This document shows positions 1-11,330 of a stretch of DNA of 64,000 nucleotides, in pieces. Numbering within the stretch: the first letter of the stretch is position 1; each line of letters opens with the position of its first letter. This DNA is from Gnetum montanum (taxonomy: Eukaryota; Streptophyta; Gnetopsida; Gnetales; Gnetaceae): contig MNCI01024352.1 of assembly GCA_015680685.1 (NCBI GenBank), positions 841,283-905,282 of the forward strand. The letters are read 5' to 3'. Below the pieces are notes generated by a model. The model saw nothing but the letters and a program-made list of their open reading frames with translations, ran no database searches and was not told where the DNA came from. The translations under genes and the position numbers were made by a program.

Positions 1-1892
1 TGACACATACAAGCAAGCCTGGGAAGACAACGAACGATTAACCCCAAGTGTTTCTTGTGGCGTTAAGGCATTTAGTCTGCGGAGTTCGACCGGATCGCGC
101 GTGCACGCTCGTATTCGTATGGTGGAGTGTAGGGGTACCTCGCCACTCATCAATTATATCTTGATATATGGACAAGGGATAGGCCTTAAGCCTTACACTC
201 TTACCTAATGAAACTTGTCACAAGTTTGATTTATTTCATCAGCTTAGGTGAACTTAAGAAGGTTACTTATAAGAACATCATTTTTTATAGAAAAACTCAA
301 AAAATAACATATATTAAAAATATAAAAAAATAGAATTGCATCATGCTAGAGTAAGAGGGGCAAACACTAAGACATATGGCCTAATAAGCTTACCAAAATA
401 ACAAGTGCCTAAAAGACAAAAAAAGAAAATTTATGGGTCTAACAAGGCTAACAAAAGAATAGACAAACTACAACATGAAAATAACAAATAGAAAGAGATG
501 ACAAAAGGCCATCATAAGCATAGTAGGTGGAGTACTATTACGATAGGTTCAATGAGTGGTTGAAGGTGCTAATATTATGCTCCAAGTAGGGTACAACCTA
601 GTTATATGCCAATGACTTGAGCATATCACCAATGCATAACATCATTCATTCTAAGATTTTGCTTTTTCCATGGTATGTTCTATGTTTATATCAATTTCAT
701 GAGTTATTTACTCACTTCTTTATGAATGATTTTTTTTAAAAAAAAATTTAAATATCAAAAATAAAAATACAATTTCATCTTTCTAATTCTATTCTAACAT
801 AATAATATATTCAATTTCATATTTTAATTACTTAATTGTAAAATATAGAACTGATATTTACAAGATTGTAAAAATTATTGAGATAGTGATAATAAACTCC
901 ATTATTATAAGAGAAAATTTATATGATGGATTTACAAGTTTGCATGATGCTAATGAACTATTTGATACCTTGTAACATTAGAAATTAGTATATTTCAATT
1001 ACAACCATAATTTAATTACATTTTTATATAATTTCATTTGCACAAAATATATTAGTAGTAATAAATCCTGAGAATAACAAATATGAAGATGTTAAATCCT
1101 AAAACATAATTAAAATTTATTTTTTAAAAATCAAATAAGGACATCATGTAAAATGGAATAAAAATAGCAACATTTAGATGCAAATTTACATTACAATGGA
1201 ATTTTTGATAACTTGAAGAATAAGAGGATGAAAATAACTTCAAAAAAGTTGTGAATATTGCAAAACTTATATGATATCTTCAAATAAAACTTCTTCAATG
1301 GAAGGCTAAAAATATTGTCATAATATACTACTCTAAATCTAAGAATGTTTAGAAAGAGGACTCTCATAGAAGGAATGAATAAAAAAAGCTTCCATATTGC
1401 ACAATGGACACCTCAAGTCAATAGTACCTAAACGGAAGTGATAAACTCTAACTAAACCACTTGAATAAAGTTGTTTTAGATTACCATACAACCATAAGAC
1501 ATATCCCTAAGCATATAAAGTTTGAAAATAAGTTCAAGTCTAAAATATAATTAAAGAACAACATACATAGTATTATAGTCACATACATTATAGCCACATA
1601 GCCTTGACATTGGTATTAAAAATTTGACAACTAGGAAAGTGTATATGTGTGATTAATACACATTTGATGACCAATACAAAGTGTTTAGATATTATACTAT
1701 CTTACTTGGTTAATTAGATCGAGAAAAGTTTAAATTTTAAGTTATTCCTATCCTATACTTGTTTTGACCTAGTATCATTCATCCTCTGTGAAGATTTCAA
1801 TGCGAAAGTAAGAAGTGGTATTCATCAATTCTTGAATTTGGATGTGTAAGAGACTCTTTGAAAGAAGAGTATGATTTAAAGAATATGTCTTC
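1..1892. other. AT-rich region with no recognised gene
   Basis: No reading frame, RNA gene or element end could be recognised on either strand. The first ~200 bases are more GC-balanced than the rest and may be the edge of a different repeat, but nothing identifies it. From about 280 to 1850 the sequence is strongly AT-rich with many A and T runs. Confidence 0.5.
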
Positions 1893-2173
1893 ATTAATTC
1901 ATCATACTATAGACTCTACTTACTTTGAGTTATTAGGAGACAAGTTGAAACTTCAAATCTAGAAGCAAATGATGTTTATCAATAATGTTCATCAAGAGTA
2001 GTGGTTTACCAATTATGCTACCATGAGTACTAAAGATAGGTCAACAAAATTAGTAAATTGTGGCTCTTGATGATCACTATCCATAAGCATCATTTGCTTC
2101 TAGACTTGAAGAGTTAACTTATCTACGGATGACTCAAAGTAAGTAGAGCTAATACAATGGTATAATGAATTAA
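1893..2173. repeat. Long imperfect inverted repeat (foldback)
   Basis: The left arm, about 1893-1998, pairs with the right arm, about 2064-2173, around a ~65-nt loop. Matching blocks are 1910-1933 with 2129-2151, 1949-1980 with 2083-2115, and the ten bases at 1989-1998 with their exact complement at 2064-2073. Arms of over 100 nt with a short loop fit a MITE-like foldback or a small-RNA-type hairpin. I see no clear target duplication and no transposase, so the class is open. Confidence 0.7.
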
Positions 2174-2642
2174 AGTAAAGCATACATGCTAGGGGTTTTG
2201 GGTAGGTGACCATTAGGTGCATATTCAAGGCATGATGAAGGTTGGGGTAGGCAAAGGTTTGCTTCTAATGACCAGTGGGTATTCTCTATGCCCAACCATA
2301 CATATCATGAGTATGTACATGTGATTTAGTCAAATCCCATGGATGCCTTCTATATAAGGGGCATATATTCCAAATAGTAAAAATGTGTAGTTATTGGTCA
2401 TTGTATTTCCAATCATCACTTATGTTAACTTTGTCCATATGGCTAAGTGTGATTGAGATGTAAGATATTTATATTATAATTTTATTCTTTTTATTTTAAC
2501 ATGTACTAAAGAAGGATGTGATGAAAATATTTCACGTTAACAAATTAATAAGTAAACTATCCTAAATGTAGAACATTTGTTTCCATTTTCTATACATATC
2601 TTGAATGTATACTAACATGGTTGGGTTACTAAGTGTTTACCG
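2174..2642. other. Unassigned spacer left of the copia element
   Basis: No gene or repeat was recognised here. The last five bases (2638-2642, taccg) should be one target-site copy of the adjoining copia element, but they do not match the five bases after its other LTR. Confidence 0.4.
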
Positions 2643-3623
2643 TGGATCGTTGAACTTAGAAGGTGGGGGGATGAATAAGTTCCCCAAATTAAAATTCTTT
2701 GAGACAAAGCACACATACCAAATTTATTGTGGTTTTCCAACTTGGGTAGTCCATACTCAAAGGGTAGTTTGGAAGCATACCTCTAGAATTTGTTTTTCTC
2801 AAATGTGGTTTGAAGGTTACCACACCCTATACAAGCTCTAGGCTCTACTTTGGAGTCATTCAACAATATGAATTCACTCAACTCTGCAAGGTCTTGACAA
2901 GCATAGAATGTGGTTTTTAGGATCCCACAACCTTTACAAATTGAGCTCCACTTTGGACAACTATAGCACTACACCAACACACAATTCCATAGGATCCCAA
3001 TAAGCTCAATAAATATGCTTCCCCACAAGAAGCACATCAATCCCATAAGGTAACAAAAGAGAACAACAATCACAAGGAAAGAATGCAACTAAGTTTTCTA
3101 ATACTTGCACTCTAAGGCACAAATCACTTTGACCAATTACAATAGAAAAATGATTGTAAAATGAGAAGCCACAATGATTACAATAGATAGTATATAATGC
3201 TTGCACTTTTTACAATGATAATGAAGTCTTCTTGTAGCTAATATGTTTCTGAAATCACCTTAGAATTCATGCAATGGCTAGTTAATGGTTACTGAAGATG
3301 TTTTCTTTAAGACTAAGATGTCTTTCTACATCCAACCTTCATTTTGGAAAGACATCTTCTTCTGATGAAAGACATACTATTTTACAGAGATGTGTTCTCC
3401 TATACTACCTTCAATTCTTCCAAGATATCTACTATTTCTTGGAGACTTCTTTCTTCAGCTTCCTTTGCACTTTTAATTATTTATTCCTTGTCCATATTCT
3501 TAAACTTTTACAAGCCTTCTTATCTCTATCCAAGTTCTTGTTCTATAAACACAACAACCACATAACTAGACAAATGACCTTGTTCTCCATTTTTCTTAAA
3601 ATTTTGACATACCAAAAGGTCCA
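2643..3623 (-). repeat. 3' LTR of the copia element
   Basis: This is a direct repeat of 7159-8211, clearest in the first ~120 bases, around the 'gaatgaagtcttcttatagc'-type core, and at the end (ccaaaaggtcca in both). In element orientation it begins TGGACC and ends near GATCCA. It is about 70 bases shorter than its partner, so indels have accumulated. Confidence 0.8.
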
Positions 3624-3626
3624 AAA

Positions 3627-3639
3627 TCTCACCCTTTTT
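3627..3639 (-). promoter_or_regulatory. Polypurine tract of the copia element
   Basis: Read on the minus strand, a purine-rich run (AAAAAGGGTGAGA) lies three bases upstream of the 3' LTR. That is where plus-strand DNA priming normally starts in LTR retrotransposons. Position and composition are the only evidence. Confidence 0.55.
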
Positions 3640-5661
3640 GGTGATGTTCAAAACTTAAGAAAATGGGTTAGTAGACCTACAAAATCTCCAAAAAAATGGT
3701 TAGTAGACATGAAAAATATCCAAAATATATCCATAACTATACTTTCCCCCTTTTGAATAGCATCAAAAAGGATAAAGTACATAAATAAAGAACTAAATAA
3801 GACATATAAATTCCTATAGTAGCCAAGGACTAGGATAAAGAATTAAGGTTCAAGATTATTTGGTAAAATTTGGAAAATAATGAAATGATGCAAATGCAAA
3901 ACTAAAGATAAAAAAAAAAACACATAGAGATATCAAAGGAAAACACCATCTCTTCCACAAATTTTCAAAACAACCATCTATCTAGTCATCACATCAATTA
4001 CATATGTGCAAATTCTCAAGAAACACAAAAACTTCTCTTCTTTTTGGAATATGAAAAGAGCATAGAATTTTCAAGATTGATCAGTTGTAGCAATACCATT
4101 GTCACAAAAGATATCCATGACAACACAATCTTTATACTCATCTTATAAAAGATATAGCATTTTCTAAATAGAGAAATTTTAAAGATATCCATAATGATCA
4201 TAAGAGTCTTTGGAAAGTTTAAGGTATATAATCCAACCAATTTCAATAACTCCCTAATAGGCTTCTATCATACAAATATGAGTACTTATTGCTTTAGTTT
4301 AGACCTTATTAACAAGAGAGATCATAAGTACTCAAGGGAAGATACATTAAGATGCAAACAAAACAAAAAAACATCCATTTCTTAGCAAAATTTTCATAGG
4401 GTTGAAGATGTCAAAACAAATAAGATCTACCCTCATTGAAACCCAATTTTTGAGCATTAAGAATCAAGTAACATGTCTTTTTGAACCAATAAACTTATTA
4501 TTTAAGTCAATATTTCATGATTCCTTTAGTGCTCAACTCCTTTGAAAGCATCATCAAGATAATTAAATGGTAAGAAATAAAGGACATGCTTGTAAAACTA
4601 AAATGAAATTCTCATAAAGAAGTACAGATACCAAATAGAAACAAGAAAATGCCAAAAAATAGCCAAGTAAATTTTTAAAAAGAGATTCAAACAGTAACTA
4701 AAAGATATTACAAGGTAAAATGTTTGTAAGATATCTAAACCAAGATTTAATTCTACTTTTATCTTGGATACTATACCATACCCTTGCATAACATGAATCC
4801 TTTCTTATTTTGGAATGTGATATTTTGTTGTTTGGTTGTTTCTTGGCAAAAGCCTTTAAAGAATCCCTCTACATTGGTGACCTCCATGATGATGATAGAT
4901 AATGAGTAATAGGCTCCTCCTACACATGTGCAAGTCTTCTTGGGATTTTAATATCATCTTGTATTTGTCAAGATAATAATCATTATATATCACCAAAGTA
5001 CTACAATTTTAGGTCAACATTAAGATCAAATGTGAAGACTAAATTTTTCAGTTAGAAATATTGATAGCATATTCATGACTTATCACAATAATGGCTAAAA
5101 TATCCTAAAGAACATGAGTTAAGAAATAATGTATAGATCATCACAAGAAGTTAAGTCCATGCAAGATTGAAAGCAAGATAAAAGCTCAAAAAGGAATTTT
5201 TAGAAGTGCTACACCACATATTTTCATAAAACCAATTGCATCAAGCTCAAAGTGAATACAAGAGATACTCTAAACAATTATTCTAACAGCTTGTTGATCT
5301 AGACACAACATTCCATAAGTAATGTAAGTATGAATTAAAAAATTTTGGATTTCTCAAATCATATATTTATAAATTATCTAGCAAGTAAGGGAATGAAAAC
5401 TAACCTTCACTTACCTTGCTTGCAAGTGAGAAGAGAAGATTAATGAAGTTTGAGATAAGGTCATCTATCATGAAGTACCTCTTCATCTTTAGGTTCTTTT
5501 TCATTAGATCATTTCTATGATGCCTCTATTTGTTTATGTTCATTATGAAAGAATATTTTATCACTTATAAAATCATCTATCTCTTTGAAATTTTTTTTAA
5601 TTCTCCACTTCTCTTCATTTTCAACAGCAATTGCCTACAAAATTTCCTTACCAAAGCCTTT
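3640..5661 (-). other. Copia internal region without recognisable coding domains
   Basis: This two-kilobase stretch between gag and the 3' LTR should carry pol in an autonomous element. I looked for integrase, RT and RNase H motifs on the minus strand and found none. The short open frames here are AT-rich and do not resemble a family I know. It may be unrelated filler, or pol decayed past recognition. Confidence 0.45.
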
Positions 5662-7055
5662 TTAACAAGACCAAGTGTCAATCTTGTTTTGATCATCATG
5701 AGAATAGTTAAAGTTCTGCTTGCTACCATAATTTTTACAAACAAATAAAGTATTCTTCTCATCAATAATATTATAAAACTTGACTATTCTTGAGCTTGAA
5801 CTTGCATCCTCGTATATGAGATTCTTTGGTTGCTTTTCATGAGTCTTTTCTTCTTGACCCTTTTTGGAATCCTTTTTTAAAGTAGTTGGTTGTTGAATCT
5901 CAACCTTTATGTCTAAGGTTTTTCCTTTCATTTCAGTGTGACTAGAATCTAGCTTAGAAATTAAAATTTTCTTTTCTTTCCTAAGAAAATAATGTAGGCA
6001 AAGAATATCTTCCCTAAGTTCACTATACCTTTCATCATACTTACCACCTTGTTCAACTATATGTGAAGAATTTTCATTTGTAAGTGCCATGCATATGAGA
6101 TGAGAATCTTTGGTAGAGTTTCCTTCTTCTTCTTCACTTTAGTCACCATCATCCCAACCTGTATAAAAGTTTGTCTTTTTCAATTCCTCATCATTGGTTT
6201 AGTTCATTGGCTAAAACCTACTATCACCAAGACATTCAGAGGCCATGTGGCCTCTTCCTCCACAAACACAACATTCTATAGAAGAGGCATCTAAGTTTGA
6301 ATTCAAGAAAAAAATTACCTCTTTCTTTACCTTTGAAAAGATTGGATCTTTGCTGATATGCTCCCTTGTTTATTCTTGTATGCAATCACTGGAGCTTTCT
6401 TTAGAGAAAGGCAATCTCATCTTCATTTCCCTCATCATGTTGATTTAACTCCTTCTCCTTGGAGGCACTCTTTGGAGAAATAGGTCTTTCTTCAATGGCT
6501 CCTTCACTTATGAGATTCTTTTCATAAGCAATGAGAGCACTTTGAAGCTCTTAAATTTTAGAGTTGAGAAATATTTGACTTATTCAATAGCCATGACCTT
6601 TGGTTTGAACTCAAGTTGAAAAGTTCTGATAATTTTGATGATGACATCACTTTTGTGCAAATCTTTACCGATACCTCTAATAGCTACAACAATATCATTT
6701 ACTCTAGAGAAGTAATCTTTTATTGTCTCACCTTCTCTCATTTTAAGCTTATCATATTCTCTTTGCAAAACTAACAATTTTGATCGCTTAATAATAGAGG
6801 TTCCTTCATAAGAAGCTTCTAAAGTTTGCCAAATTTCTTTGACCATTTTACATCCTACTACTATATTAAATTCAAATTTATTCAAAGTGCAATATAAACA
6901 ATTCTTTGCTTTTGAATCAAACATGAGCTTATCTTTCTCCACTTTTGTCCATTTGTTGTAGAGCTTGATGATGCTGATGGAGCTATTGATAGGTGGAGTG
7001 TAGGCTTCTAGGATAGACTTCCAAACTTCAAACTCCATGGATTTAAAGAATCCTT
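5662..7055 (-). pseudogene. gag: Copia gag polyprotein, broken
   Basis: The minus-strand frame starting near 7055 encodes a UBN2/gag-type segment: a conserved Trp-Lys start, the stretch 'KEIWQTLEASYEGT', then a 'LQREYDKLKMREGETIKDY' helix, which is typical of copia capsid. It opens at 7038-6580. After frameshifts it continues through a zinc knuckle at about 6232-6273 with the spacing CX2CX4HX4C, then a Lys/Glu-rich tail at 6090-5662. Gag proteins form the virus-like particle that packages element RNA in the cytoplasm. Stops and frame changes between the three blocks show it is inactive. Position just inside the primer site agrees with gag. Confidence 0.8.
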
Positions 7056-7141
7056 GAATTATAGCTTTTCAATAGGCAAATTCAAATTCATTGAACATGG
7101 GTGACTTTGTATTTAAAGTTGGTAATGAAAAAAGAGTACAA

Positions 7142-7154
7142 GGCTTTGATACCA
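7142..7154 (-). promoter_or_regulatory. Primer-binding site (initiator tRNA-Met type)
   Basis: On the minus strand the bases read TGGTATCAAAGCC, one mismatch from the usual plant TGGTATCAGAGCC complement of initiator tRNA-Met. It sits four bases inside the right LTR, as expected for minus-strand DNA priming. It fixes element orientation and the inner edge of the 5' LTR at 7159. Confidence 0.85.
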
Positions 7155-7158
7155 CTTA

Positions 7159-8211
7159 TGAATCATTGAACTTAGAAAGGGGGATGAATAAGTTCCCCAA
7201 ATTAAAATTCTTTGAGACAAAGCACATACACCAAATTTAACATGGTTCCCCAACTTGGGTAGTCCATAATTGGAGGGTAGTTCAAAAGCACAACTCTAGA
7301 CTTTATTGCTCTCAAATGTGATTTGAAGGGTACCATATCTTTTACAAGCTCTAAGCTTCACTCCACCCCTATGGGGTTGAGTGATTCGATGGTACAGATC
7401 CACTCAACCCCATAGGGTCTTAATAAACTTAAATGTCATTTCCAAGATCCCACAACCTCTACAACTTGAGCACTGCTCTGGAGTGTGGTGGTGCTACACC
7501 AATAGTCAATATCGTAGCATCTTGACAAGCTCAAGCAAGATGCCTTCCCATAAGAAGCACATTAACTCCATAAGGCAACAAAAGAAAACAACAATCACAA
7601 GGAAAGAATGTAGCTAAGTTTCTTGATCCTTTCACTTAGAGGCACAACTTACTTTTGCCAATTATAATAGAAAAATGATTGTATAATGAGGAGAATCAAT
7701 GATTATAATAAATAATACATAATGCTTGCACTTTTTCCAATGAGAATGAAGTCTTCTTATAGCTAATATGTTTTCAAAATTACCTTAGAATCTATACAAT
7801 GACTAATTAAAGGTTACTAAAGACATCTCCTTTGAGACTAAGACATCTTTCTACATCTGACCTCCATTTTGGAAAGACATCTTCTTTTGATGAAAGATGT
7901 CTTTCTACAATAGTCCTTCATTCTTGAAAGACATATTTGTTTGATGAAACATGTCTTTCTTTCTAGAAAGATATTTGCTGTTTCACAAAGATGTCTTCTC
8001 CTGGACTGCCCAATTTTGCAAAGATGTCTACTATTTCTTAGAGATGTCTTTCTTTAGCTTCCTTTGCATTTTGAATTATTCATTCCTTGTCCATGTTCTT
8101 GAACTTTCACAAGCCTTCTTATCTCAATCCAATTTCTTGACCTACAAACACACCATACAAACAACCTTGTTCCTCATTTTTCTTAATGTTTTGACATGCC
8201 AAAAGGTCCAC
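7159..8211 (-). repeat. 5' LTR of the copia element
   Basis: Direct repeat of 2643-3623. It begins (plus strand) TGAATCATTGAAC beside the primer site and ends with the shared ccaaaaggtcca. It includes a tract at ~7800-8060 rich in 'aaagatgtct' words, also present in the partner LTR. Confidence 0.8.
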
Positions 8212-10739
8212 ATTTATTGCTAGATGTATGAAGAATTCACTATTGGGATTACCAAGAATTAGTATATTATGCTCAAAGTGGTTGTACTCACATTACTTAT
8301 GAAATAAAATATTAAATGCTTAAGTATAAGAAAGTTAATTACATGTAAGGTAAAATGCTTGAAAGTAAACTTAAGCTAATCCAAGTGTTGTAATGGAGAG
8401 AAGGAATTTTGATTTTATTTTCATTCATGCAATTGTGTCCAGGTACATATTACACTTGAATAAAATTATGTATAATCAATTCAATCCATACTACAATCAC
8501 TTAGAAGGAAATTTCACTAAGTTTTGTGAAAGAAAATTGCAAGATTTTAGCTAAGGGAGTGACCAATAGTGCCATAAATGCAACTAGGGTACACACATAT
8601 TTAGGCTTTAAGAGGATCAAAATTGATGCACATAGATCAAAGCATGCTAGGATGTATCGATGGGGATGTGTTGACATAGCCAACTCATTGACACTTCATC
8701 ATACCCATACAATTACTTGAAAACTCATCCTCAAGTGAATAAAATGGAATTGAGTTTCTTATAAAATTTGGAGAAGTATAATATTAACTAACTGAGTGTA
8801 AGAAATGAAAAAAAAATAACTCTTGTGTGTCATTTTGAGTTATAATTTACATGGATAAAATTGGTGTAATTTATAAAGAATTTGGACACTTTGATAGAAA
8901 TTTGTGGGTGCATGTTGGATGGATGGAGATGGGATAAAGTCTTCACATCATGCTTGGAGGTGGAGGCTCCTATGACAAAGAGGATCCTTCATCATTTTTC
9001 TACTCTAATTAAAGTCAAGGCTACCTTGCTACTATTGCTAAAAGTTGAAAGGCATCCAGAAGTGCTTTCATCTTTTTCTCCTTGCCCCATGGATCATGAA
9101 TGGTCTAAGTTGCTTTTCCTAGATGAGCTAGTGTTAGTATATCCCATGGGCATGGTAGTATGAGGAACATTTTCTTCATGTTGATAAACCAGGTTATGAA
9201 TTATTTACATTCAAAGTCAAACATGTGGATCAAATTTTGAAACTCTTGGTAACCACTTATTCTTCTGGATAGGTTCTCAGGAACTGATCTTTGGTTAGTG
9301 AATTTGCTTCTAAGAACTTCAAGCTTTGAGTTCCATATCTTTGGTTAGCATTTCCAAGTGTTTATATTAGAGGTGGGTAAGTTCCATATATTCTGTCATC
9401 TTCTTGATCTACAACTCCTTTAGGTGGATTTTTGCTTAGTTGTACGCATTCATGCCATGAAAGATGAGCTACCACACATCACCTCTTTGTTGGAATTTTT
9501 AGAGAGCCTCATTCACCTAATTATTTAATAAATTAATTTTCTTTTCTTTAATTTCTTAGAGCATTCCATCCTATTCCTTATAATTATTTTTATCTAATTT
9601 ATATTATAGGGCCTCATTTTTCTAGGTGGTAACCTTAATTACAATTTTTTGGTGAAGGACCCGAACCTCCTCCAGTAAGAGATTTTTGTTCTTCATAGCT
9701 AACCTCTTAAAGGTAAGGTCTAATTTGACAAGTTTTTTCTACTAATAGGGAATGTATTTAACCATCTAGTCCTTCTATTTGTTAATGTTTCATAGGCAAT
9801 GATTATCTTAGGCTAGTAGTAGATTTTCTTTTTAAACATATTAAAGGTCATGGCTAGAGAAATTCATCATTGTCTTTGACAGTGATGCATTAAATATTTT
9901 CATCTCTTTTGTGTTATTGACCTCTTGTAATTTTTACTAAAGTTGTTGGAAAGCTTCATCCCTAATGAGTTCTAGCTTTAGAATTGTAGGGCTCAATAAG
10001 TGGGCTCTAAGTTCTACAACCTTGATGGCCAACTATTGATTGCTAATTGTGGCTTTCTTGATTTGTGATATTGTAATTAATAGTTTTCTTCTTATCTCTA
10101 GTAGATATGACTGGGTAATTGAAACATCTTTCAAGATATGAAAAAAATTTTGAATCAGTTGCTCGACTTCCACCTATCGTTCCAACACTTCTTCATGCTA
10201 AGCTGCACTCATCCTTTGCTTATTGCTCCTAATAATGCTTGTACATCTATCATGTTAGCAATATTAGAGATAAATGTTGCAGGATCACTCAAAGCTTCTA
10301 CAATTCTATCTTTCACCACCTCTTCTAGTGTCTCTTAATCCTTATGTGGCATAACTAGGACTATCTCTCCCTCACCTTTTCTTAGCATCATAGAGAAGGC
10401 CACTGAATTTTTAGAAATTTCAAGAAATTCTTATCTTTGAATGGACATAATGACTTCTTTGGTACTAGGGTTAGAGTGAACAAGTATCTAGTTTTTCTGT
10501 GAAGAGAATAGTAGATTCATCTCATTATCTAGGTAGTCGATGATTCTTGTGGCCTTAATTAGATGGCTCATGATTGGTATGTACATCAAAGATTCTTTAC
10601 CATCTCTTGAGGCTTGTTGTTGTTATAGCTATTGTTCTCTAAATTTTCTTTAAATGTTTTGTAGTTTCTAGAATTTCTATTGTTATCTCTAGTGATATAG
10701 GTGGTGGTGGTGGTTTTTCCTTCTTTGAAAGCTTGACAA
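8212..10739. other. Unassigned region
   Basis: No gene was recognised. From about 9400 to 10700 the minus strand reads in Lys/Glu-rich fragments separated by stops, which could be the decayed tail of the frame at 10740-11330, but similarity to a known family is not visible. Confidence 0.4.
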
Positions 10740-11330
10740 ATACTTTATCTTTCATCAATTTCTATCATGATAAGTTAGAAGCTCTACAAACCATATTATT
10801 GGAGTAGAAGGCTATCTCTTCACTTTTACAAATTTTGCTAATAAATCATAGAAAGGGAAGTGTCTTCCTACCCTTCTTATTCTCTTTAAAACACTTATTT
10901 ATTTTAACAAAGATGAGTTGGAGTAGGTTGACTTGGAACTTTATGCTTAGAGCTGTGCATGCCCTAGTAGAGAAAGTAGTTACCTTGCATGGCCTTATTG
11001 TTGGATTAATGTGATAGTCTATAATCTTAAAGTAAGCTCACTTCATTTTAGTTAGAGCATCATATTCTTTATAGTCCACTCCACAACACTATTGCATCCA
11101 CTCTTTCTTAACTTCTGGATCTTCCTGAGTAAAGTTCTCTACCAACTTTACCCTAGTGTTGGATAATTTGATAGCCTTTGCTATTACTTCAATTGAATAG
11201 GAGATGGTGATGTCTTTGATTTTAATAGTTTCATCTTCTTGTCAATTTTTCCATAAAAGATAGGTTTCCCCCATGTACCATTCTCCACTAATGGAGAGAA
11301 TGGACCATAGTGGAGATTCTTGCAGTTGTA
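10740..11330 (-). pseudogene. Decayed reading frame, possibly the third gene of element E
   Basis: On the minus strand a run of about 60 codons (near 11035-10830) is open and protein-like. It includes 'IIDYHINPTIRPCKVTTFST' followed by a hydrophobic helix and a Lys-rich stretch, with in-frame stops on both sides. Its general look (tryptophan region, an 'INP' turn, then a helix with Ala/Leu) recalls the extra proteins of plant Athila/Tat elements that some databases call plant transposon proteins. It lies 3' of the E integrase, the place of the env-like third gene in Athila elements. Assignment is by position and appearance only. It has no intact start or stop. Confidence 0.3.

Larger units (their letters stand above)
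2643..8211 (-). mobile_element. Ty1/copia LTR retrotransposon lacking recognisable pol
   Basis: Two direct repeats of about 1 kb (2643-3623 and 7159-8211) flank an internal part that holds a minus-strand primer-binding site beside the right LTR and a broken copia-type gag. Protease, integrase, RT and RNase H motifs were not found between the gag and the left LTR. It is therefore either a non-autonomous derivative or an element whose pol was deleted. No matching target duplication is visible (taccg on the left, cattt on the right), which may mean great age or recombination between two elements. Confidence 0.75.

Noticed and set aside
2638-8216. Target-site duplication for the copia element
   Set aside because: The flanks (taccg and cattt) do not match, and shifting the ends by a few bases does not give a convincing pair.
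8526-9163. Two short plus-strand open frames as host genes
   Set aside because: They have no domain, no homologous copy in the window and no supporting splice or promoter signals.
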